A stretch of 7,606 nt of DNA from positions 1-7,606 of the forward strand of contig CABSDC010000109.1 of the NCBI GenBank assembly GCA_902476295.1, given 5' to 3'. This DNA comes from SFTJ01 sp905210415 (GTDB lineage Bacteria > Bacteroidota > Bacteroidia > Bacteroidales > Muribaculaceae). Below the pieces are notes generated by a model. That model saw nothing but the letters and a program-made list of their open reading frames with translations, had not been told where the DNA came from and did no database searches. Position numbers and translations under genes: made by a program. The first letter of the stretch is position 1, and the number at the start of each line of letters is the position of its first letter. Below are positions 4,778 through 7,606 of this stretch, piece by piece.

Positions 4778-6967
4778 ATGCGTATACTGATAGAAGAGTA
4801 TCAATACAATGTAGCCAATATAAAGGACATTCTCCATGGCATTGATGCATTGGAGAATGTTGAGGGTAAGGTGTCTGTTCATTATGTAGGGTATTTCTAC
4901 AATACTCTACTAAAAGATTGTGTCTTTATCCTTCCCAAAGTGTTGCTCAAAGATGTGGGAGGGCAAGAACTTGTATTTGGGAAATATAAGCCAGAAAGCA
5001 TAGCTAACTTGGATGAAAAGAATCCTCTTGATGCTGTTGAGAAAAATTTTCTCTACAAGTTTGCAGTTTGGATTTATCGTGCCATTGTGGTTTACAAGAA
5101 CGACAAACGCAACGATACCGATATTGTATATCATTCGCAAATAGCCCAAGTTGGTAATGGGCAGCGCAGATTGAGCAATACTTATCTTGATATTCTTCTG
5201 TCGTTGTTACAATTCAATCGTGACAACCAAAGTTTCTTCTTTTTCATTGTGAAGAACTTACATAGTGGCTTGAACAAAATCAATTGGACTCGAACCATCG
5301 GAACGCAAGCAGCCATTGTGCAAGATGGACGACCTATATACTTGAATCCTGTTAACAAAAAACGACAAATCAACTTTGATGAAGAACTGCTCGTTATCTT
5401 CTTCTCAATTTTGAATTATATAGGTGAGACTTATGGCTTTCCAAAAGAAATCTGTTGCCAGTTTCAGTTGATAACGGGAAAGAAGTTTGAGACGTACTTG
5501 AATGGTTTCGGCAAAACTCGTTTGCGCCAAATTAAGTACAAATATTTCTCTGACAAAGCACTACAACTGTGGCAATTGTGCTATGCCTTCTTTGATGAAG
5601 CAAGGCAAGTGTTCATCACGACAGAGCAGAAAGAATACCTGTTGGTCAAGAATTTCTATATTGTGTTCGAGGCTATCATAGACGAACTGATTGGTGATAA
5701 TCCATTGCCAGATGGTATGGAGAAAAAGCAAGAGGATGGAAAAATCGTTGACCACTTATTTACAGCCAAAAGTTTGATTGAAAGCGAGAACAAGCAGACC
5801 TATTATATAGGTGACAGCAAGTATTACAAGATGGGGCATGAACTCGGCTCAGAATCCATCTACAAGCAATACACCTACGCAAGAAATGTCATTCAATGGA
5901 ATCTTGACATTTTCAATAATGGTAATACAACGGAGTCGGGCATTCGTCTTCGTGATGATGTGACGGAAGGATATAATATCATTCCGAACTTCTTTGTGTC
6001 AGCAAAAATGGACGAAAGTTTTGACTATACGAATGATGGTATCGAAAAGACAGATCGCAAGAAGAACCGTCACAAACAAGTACAATTCAATAACCGCTTG
6101 TTTGACCGCGCCACCTTGCTTCTGTTCCATTATGATGTAAACTTTCTTTTTGTTCTGTCGCTCTATGCAAGAAATAACACGGATCAAAAGACGCAATGGA
6201 AGCATAACATTCGTGAGCGTTTTCGCACAGAAATACAAGAATGGCTACAAAAGGATTACGACTTCTATGCGATGAAGGCACATCCCGATGTGAATGGCGA
6301 AGAATACATCAAGACACATTTTAAAGAGTTGCTTGGCAAAGTATATACTCCATTTACAGATGAGAGTGTATATTCTTTAGCATTAGATACTACAACAGAA
6401 GTGAACAAGGCGGAGAATGAACAACTGCTAAGTGAATTGAAGAAATATTTCTTTGTAGCAGATTGTAGACTTGGCGAACACCCTGACAAGGTTCTGCAAA
6501 AGCCTATAGCCGAAGGATACTTACCCGTTGCTGATGCAACAAAAAATGGTGTATTAATGGTGATGATGGAGAACTACGAAGGAAAGAAACAAAAGTTCCT
6601 GCCAACAGGGAAACTTGCTGTCGGTATCAAATACACAAGAGACGGTATAGAAATTGCAGAGAACTTGCAATCCATTGGATATGTGCTGTTCCATACTCGT
6701 AAAGATGTCGGTCAGCATCTTTTCCGTGTGAAGAGCGTTCGGCTAATAAAATCAGTAGAAGACTTACCCCTTGGCATATATAGGAATGTTAGTACAACGG
6801 AAATGTATGTCGTGGTTGATATTGACACGTCTAACGAAATGGATACCTCCGAGATACATTCTTCAAGGAAGACCTATACTCCGAATACGAGATATGATGC
6901 ACAATATTCAGATAAATCTGATTTGTGTAATTTGAAAATTAGAGAATATGGCAAAAGATATAAATAA
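4778..6967 (+). CDS. LlaJI-family / McrC-like restriction endonuclease subunit (R2-like)
   Basis: This 729-residue protein is the probable DNA-cutting partner of the McrB-like motor. A PD-(D/E)xK-type active site can be assembled from Glu298 in FEAIIDELIGD, Asp325 in IVDHLFTAK, and Asp346-x-Lys348 in YYIGDSKYY. The last is the D-x-K strand typical of LlaJI and McrC nucleases. Residues 1-280 are mixed alpha/beta and probably dock onto the McrB-like hexamer, as McrC's N-terminal part does. Residues about 555-665 (from YFFVADCRLGEHPDK to FRVKSVRLI) look like another folded domain, which I cannot name. The tail from 680 is polar and probably flexible. The ATG at 4778 lies two bases after the upstream stop, with a GAAG-type site at 4761-4764, so translation is probably coupled. 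The last 20 bases overlap the next gene. LlaJI-like is preferred over plain McrC because two methyltransferases accompany it. Confidence 0.82.
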   Translation: MRILIEEYQYNVANIKDILHGIDALENVEGKVSVHYVGYFYNTLLKDCVFILPKVLLKDVGGQELVFGKYKPESIANLDEKNPLDAVEKNFLYKFAVWIYRAIVVYKNDKRNDTDIVYHSQIAQVGNGQRRLSNTYLDILLSLLQFNRDNQSFFFFIVKNLHSGLNKINWTRTIGTQAAIVQDGRPIYLNPVNKKRQINFDEELLVIFFSILNYIGETYGFPKEICCQFQLITGKKFETYLNGFGKTRLRQIKYKYFSDKALQLWQLCYAFFDEARQVFITTEQKEYLLVKNFYIVFEAIIDELIGDNPLPDGMEKKQEDGKIVDHLFTAKSLIESENKQTYYIGDSKYYKMGHELGSESIYKQYTYARNVIQWNLDIFNNGNTTESGIRLRDDVTEGYNIIPNFFVSAKMDESFDYTNDGIEKTDRKKNRHKQVQFNNRLFDRATLLLFHYDVNFLFVLSLYARNNTDQKTQWKHNIRERFRTEIQEWLQKDYDFYAMKAHPDVNGEEYIKTHFKELLGKVYTPFTDESVYSLALDTTTEVNKAENEQLLSELKKYFFVADCRLGEHPDKVLQKPIAEGYLPVADATKNGVLMVMMENYEGKKQKFLPTGKLAVGIKYTRDGIEIAENLQSIGYVLFHTRKDVGQHLFRVKSVRLIKSVEDLPLGIYRNVSTTEMYVVVDIDTSNEMDTSEIHSSRKTYTPNTRYDAQYSDKSDLCNLKIREYGKRYK
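4827..4860 (+). promoter_or_regulatory. 10-bp perfect inverted repeat near the 5' end of the nuclease gene
   Basis: ACATTCTCCA (4827-4836) and TGGAGAATGT (4851-4860) are perfect inverted 10-mers separated by 14 bases. The structure begins 49 bases into the nuclease reading frame, around codons 17-28. As RNA it would be the strongest hairpin I found inside a gene here. It could slow early elongation or feed back on start-codon access, limiting nuclease output relative to the methyltransferases. A coding coincidence cannot be excluded. Confidence 0.4.
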
Positions 6968-7565
6968 AAAGGAATTTACGGAAGAAACGCAACTAAAATT
7001 GGAGATATTCCAAGAATGCTTTCGTGAATGGTATCCTGTATTCATTCATAATAAATATATAAAAAACGTACTTATTTATGATATGTTTGCAGGAAGCGGT
7101 ATGGATGCAATGGGCAACAATGGCTCACCGCTAATCTTATTGCAAGAGGCAAAAGGAGAAAACAAGCAGCACTGTACTTTCTTGTCTAAACAAAATGCGC
7201 CACAGGTATATTTCGGATTTAATGAATTGTTAACTCACAAAGAGAAAGAGCTTGAATCTAATATATCTAATTATATGCAAAATTGTCAAAAGGGATGTCT
7301 TCTCAAGTGTCCCTTTAATAGACATATTTTTTTCAAAAGTGCAGATTTCAAGACACTAATAAAAAGCACGAACTTGCTTCAAAATTTAGAAGATAGAAAT
7401 AGTGCAAAATTTATCCTTTTAGACCAGTACGGATTTAAGCAAATTGCCGATGATATATTTGTTAAGTTGATTAGCTTTCCCAAAACGGATTTCATATTCT
7501 TCATAGCCTCTTCTTTTATCAAAAGATTTAGTGAACTACCAGCTGTAACAAGGGACATTCAGTAA
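6948..7565 (+). CDS. tcmP: TcmP-like (three-Cys-motif partner) protein, short form or C-terminally truncated
   Basis: This 205-residue protein resembles the N-terminal part of three-Cys-motif partner proteins. It has a helical start with REWYPVF near 26-32, then a Rossmann-like SAM-binding pattern IYDMFAGSG at 43-51, NNGSPLILLQEA at 57-68, and the family's D-x-Y/F-G element as LLDQYG at 157-162. TcmP proteins are usually found beside Gp37/Gp68 three-Cys proteins and have no established function. No such partner lies in the window. The ATG at 6948 starts inside the nuclease gene, overlapping it by 20 bases in another frame, which favours co-translation. From memory most relatives continue well past the FIASSFIKRF segment at 185-194, where this one ends after 11 more residues. 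Truncation, divergence or a frameshift are therefore all possible. Cys113, Cys117 and Cys121 form an unusual C-x3-C-x3-C. Confidence 0.65.
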   Translation: MAKDINKKEFTEETQLKLEIFQECFREWYPVFIHNKYIKNVLIYDMFAGSGMDAMGNNGSPLILLQEAKGENKQHCTFLSKQNAPQVYFGFNELLTHKEKELESNISNYMQNCQKGCLLKCPFNRHIFFKSADFKTLIKSTNLLQNLEDRNSAKFILLDQYGFKQIADDIFVKLISFPKTDFIFFIASSFIKRFSELPAVTRDIQ

Positions 7566-7572
7566 ATGTCCC
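7552..7572. repeat. 8-bp hairpin spanning the TcmP stop codon
   Basis: GGGACATT (7552-7559) and AATGTCCC (7565-7572) are perfect inverted 8-mers around a 5-base loop, CAGTA. The stop codon TAA (7563-7565) lies in the loop and the first base of the right arm. The following CAAAAATAAG has no T run, so it is not a standard intrinsic terminator on the + strand. The same is true on the - strand. It could be a factor-assisted terminator, an RNA-stabilising 3' hairpin or the edge of an inserted element that shortened the gene. Confidence 0.45.
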
Positions 7573-7582
7573 CAAAAATAAG

Positions 7583-7606
7583 ATGGCATATGAAGTGATT
7601 ATGGTC
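7583..7606 (+). CDS. Possible start of another gene, cut by the window edge
   Basis: An ATG at 7583 opens a frame (MAYEVIMV) that runs to the last base. It lies 17 bases after the TcmP stop and is preceded by the A-rich AAAAATAAG, as expected for a Bacteroidetes start. The same frame is open back to 7535, so it could also be a -1-shifted continuation of the TcmP gene. Eight codons are too few to recognise a product. Confidence 0.2.

Noticed and set aside
2748..6967. Classic type IV McrBC that cuts methylated DNA
   Set aside because: Two intact C5 methyltransferases precede the pair in the same operon, and the nuclease has LlaJI-type features. A host expressing both enzymes would be attacked by a 5mC-dependent nuclease unless specificities differ, so modification-protected restriction fits better.
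7552..7573. Intrinsic terminator of the operon
   Set aside because: The hairpin is not followed by a T tract on either strand, and another frame continues beyond it. It is listed as a hairpin only.

Overview
The window looks like chromosomal or accessory DNA from a Bacteroidales-type bacterium (Bacteroides/Prevotella-like). The genes are AT-rich, the only upstream promoter candidate matches the Bacteroidetes pattern (TTG, then TAnnTTTG), ribosome binding sites are A-rich and weak, and the left edge carries GC-richer interspersed-repeat DNA of a kind I associate with that group. The taxonomic call is an inference from style, not from a marker gene.

Layout. Positions 1 to about 137 hold non-coding repeat-like DNA: a nearly perfect palindrome and a short array of 9-base units. 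A promoter at about 173-204 then drives a run of co-directional, tightly packed genes. First comes a 75-residue XRE-type helix-turn-helix regulator (226-453). A 69-base gap follows, with an 8-bp hairpin and possible leader mini-ORFs. Next are two different 5-methylcytosine DNA methyltransferases (523-1653 and 1659-2732), a McrB-like AAA+ motor protein (2748-4775) and a LlaJI/McrC-like PD-(D/E)xK nuclease subunit (4778-6967). Last is a short TcmP-like protein (6948-7565) that overlaps the nuclease gene by 20 bases.

How the genes work together. Two C5 methyltransferases plus a McrB-like and a LlaJI-type nuclease subunit is the composition of LlaJI-type restriction-modification. In that family the two methyltransferases protect the two strands of an asymmetric site, and the NTP-driven complex cuts unmodified DNA such as phage DNA. 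The small regulator is probably the controller that times modification and restriction. Intergenic gaps of 5, 15 and 2 bases and the final overlap indicate one operon with translational coupling.

The least expected part is the last gene. TcmP-like proteins normally accompany a Gp37/Gp68 three-Cys protein. Here one is coupled to the restriction nuclease, is shorter than most of its relatives, and ends inside an 8-bp hairpin 41 bases before the window edge. It may be an extra component of this system, the first gene of a neighbouring module, or a truncated remnant.
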